Positions 52,075 through 64,000 of a DNA stretch of 64,000 nucleotides are shown here, piece by piece (the first letter of the stretch is position 1; every line of letters begins with the position of its first letter). Made by a program: the position numbers and the translations under genes. Source of the DNA: Eublepharis macularius (taxonomy: Eukaryota > Chordata > Lepidosauria > Squamata > Eublepharidae); NCBI RefSeq assembly GCF_028583425.1, contig NC_072793.1:173143681-173207680 (forward strand). The letters are read 5' to 3'. Below the pieces are notes generated by a model. The model was not told the DNA's origin. It was given only the letters and a program-made list of their open reading frames with translations, and ran no database searches.

Positions 52075-52195
52075 GGTTGCCAGCTTTGGCTGGGGAAATT
52101 CCTGGATGTTTGGGGGGTGGAGCCTAGGGAAGTGGCCTGCAAATCAGTTGAAATTACAGATCTCCAGACACCACCTAGAGGTTAGCAACCCTAAC
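52075..52195. mobile_element. GGGTTGCC-type MITE, uninterrupted copy
   Basis: Ends 'gggttgccagctttggctgg' and 'gaggttagcaaccctaac' with a single 'tgcaaatcag' at 52138-52147. It is the empty site for the left-copy insertion at 37408. Confidence 0.75.
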
Positions 52196-53293
52196 AGGGG
52201 TCTTGGAGAGGCCCACACATGGGGGTTGAAGGCCACACTCTGTGCATAGTGCCCCGCCCCCACCCCAACTGTGGTTTCAGGGGATTTATTTGGCCAACCC
52301 AGCAAAGCTAAACAAAAATTGCCTTGTCCTGAAATTAGTGACGTCCTTTTAACAGGCCTTTGCAGTACTTCAGGGGTGCAGAAAAGGGCAGCTGGAATAA
52401 GGAAAGGGGTGGAAAAAGAGGAACGCATCTGGGAATTTTTAACTTAGAGAGAAGAAGATGAGGGAAGGAAGACGTGGGCTGCATCCACATGGAGGCTCTT
52501 CTGTGTCTTGTCTTCCAAACTGTAGTAGGTGTTTATTTTGAGCCTCCACGAAATCTAAAAATCCTTTGGAGGTTGGGTGGTTTCCTGCTGGATTCCATAG
52601 ACCATTTAGAGTTACTAACCTTCAGGTGGGGCTTGCAGTTCCCCTGGAATCATAAATAATCTCCAGATGACAGAGATCAGTTCCCCTGGAGGAAATGGTG
52701 GCTTTGGAGGGGGGGCTATGCAACAGCACGTCCCTGCTGAGATCTCTCCCTTCCCCAAAGTCCGTCCTCTACCCCCATAACTTCAGGAATGTCCAAAGGC
52801 AGAACTGGCAACCCATGGAAGGAAGGCTTGGGGGTGATTTTTTTGTTTTGTGGTGGAGGGAGGGAAAGCAGGGTGGGGCACACCTCAGGAGGCTGAGAGA
52901 GCACGGAAAGGGAGGAGATTGTAAACAAGGGAAAAGGCATGGGAAATATTATGGAGTGCTCCGTTCTCTTACGTTTTCTCCACAAAATTGGAATCTAAGG
53001 GTGGTGGGAGGATTTTCTTAGGAAATGTTTCCTCTCACTGACAATGCCCTGCCCTTCGCTCTTTGAATCACTGAAGCAGGCATGTGGTAGGATTTCTTCC
53101 TCCCCCAACCCGCCCTCGCTTCCCTCCCATCTTATCCTCCCCTTTTCTATTTTGTAATCATGTAATTTGCTTTTCCCGATGCGTGTGAAACACACGGTAG
53201 CCTCAGGCTCTCCTAGAGTGGCATAATCTCTTCAGGGCCAAGGGTGCTGGGCAGAAGATGAAGTGGCCATCTCATTGCCACTTCATTCTCCAG

Positions 53294-53431
53294 CATCTGT
53301 GAAGCAGGCCAGAGGGTCTCAGATTCCCCAGAAGGGGGTGGTTTGAGTTGAGGCTTTGGGCCTCATAGCTGAGACATGGACGAATGGATTTGCAGAAACA
53401 AATTGGGAGGAAACATGGCAAAAAGAGGAAG
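53294..53431 (+). other. Candidate upstream exon of gene 4, frame closed
   Basis: The counterpart of 39954-40084 with the same splice-like borders. A 7-base insertion ('gaggctt'-like) closes the frame that is open in the left copy. This argues that the segment is not needed as coding sequence. Confidence 0.35.
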
Positions 53432-53657
53432 GTGGTATCAATGAATAAGGCAGGAGGGATCTCCCCTCACATGGAATGGGTGAGTGGGCACAGGAAGTGA
53501 TGTCAGGCCAAATATTGCTGATTCTTCCGAGATCAAATCCAGTAGTTTGATTTGTGCCCAGAAGCAAATATGGAGACAAGGTAGTCAAGGGACTGTCCCA
53601 GAAAATGTTTGTGCAGCAAGAAAGGTTTCCTTCCCTCTTTCTTTCTCACTCTCTTAG

Positions 53658-64000
<10,343 letters not shown>

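Overview
The window looks like nuclear DNA of a squamate reptile (lizard or gecko grade). The evidence is the repeat content: SINEs derived from 5S rRNA with BovB-like tails, MIR-like tRNA SINEs whose tails resemble L2, BovB, CR1, L2-like and L1 LINE pieces, Penelope-like repeats carrying hammerhead-type motifs, and several families of short inverted-repeat DNA transposons. The genes are a cluster of KRAB and SCAN C2H2 zinc-finger genes with spliced exons. I see no bacterial, organellar or intact viral features. Species is not determinable by reading.

Layout. 1-5000: a 194-bp tandem repeat and old repeats. 5010-11662: plus-strand gene 1 (ZNF-1) with a CpG-rich 5' end, a remnant of a SCAN exon, two linker exons, a 127-bp KRAB-A exon, a KRAB-B-like exon and a 15-finger terminal exon. 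11700-22900: repeat-filled spacer with two Harbinger-like MITEs (one nearby, one farther right), a 353-bp hAT-like element with an 8-bp target duplication, BovB, CR1, L2 and two hammerhead-bearing repeat families. 22944-29802: minus-strand gene 2 with SCAN, linker, KRAB-A and finger exons; its finger exon has one frameshift and one in-frame stop, so it is probably a pseudogene. 32855-33335: a CpG-rich island lying between gene 2 and gene 3, probably a shared 5' region. 40311-47182: plus-strand gene 3 (KRAB plus 11 fingers). 53658-64000: plus-strand gene 4 (KRAB plus at least 13 fingers), cut by the right edge.

Genes 3 and 4 are paralogs in a large tandem segmental duplication. Stretches at 24420-28412 and 36480-47400 reappear in order at 49810-51185 and 51185-64000. 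The second copy lacks about 2.7 kb (gene 2's KRAB and linker exons) and about 8 kb (gene 2's SCAN exon and the CpG island). Shared versus private transposon insertions allow events to be ordered relative to the duplication. Although the KRAB exons and introns of genes 3 and 4 are very similar, their finger base-contact residues differ almost completely.

Function is inferred from family knowledge: KRAB zinc-finger proteins are nuclear DNA-binding repressors, commonly aimed at transposable elements. Nothing in the window tells which sequence any of these proteins binds. I did not find a clearly new biological system; the most noteworthy items are the duplication history, the remodelled N termini and the hammerhead-type motifs.
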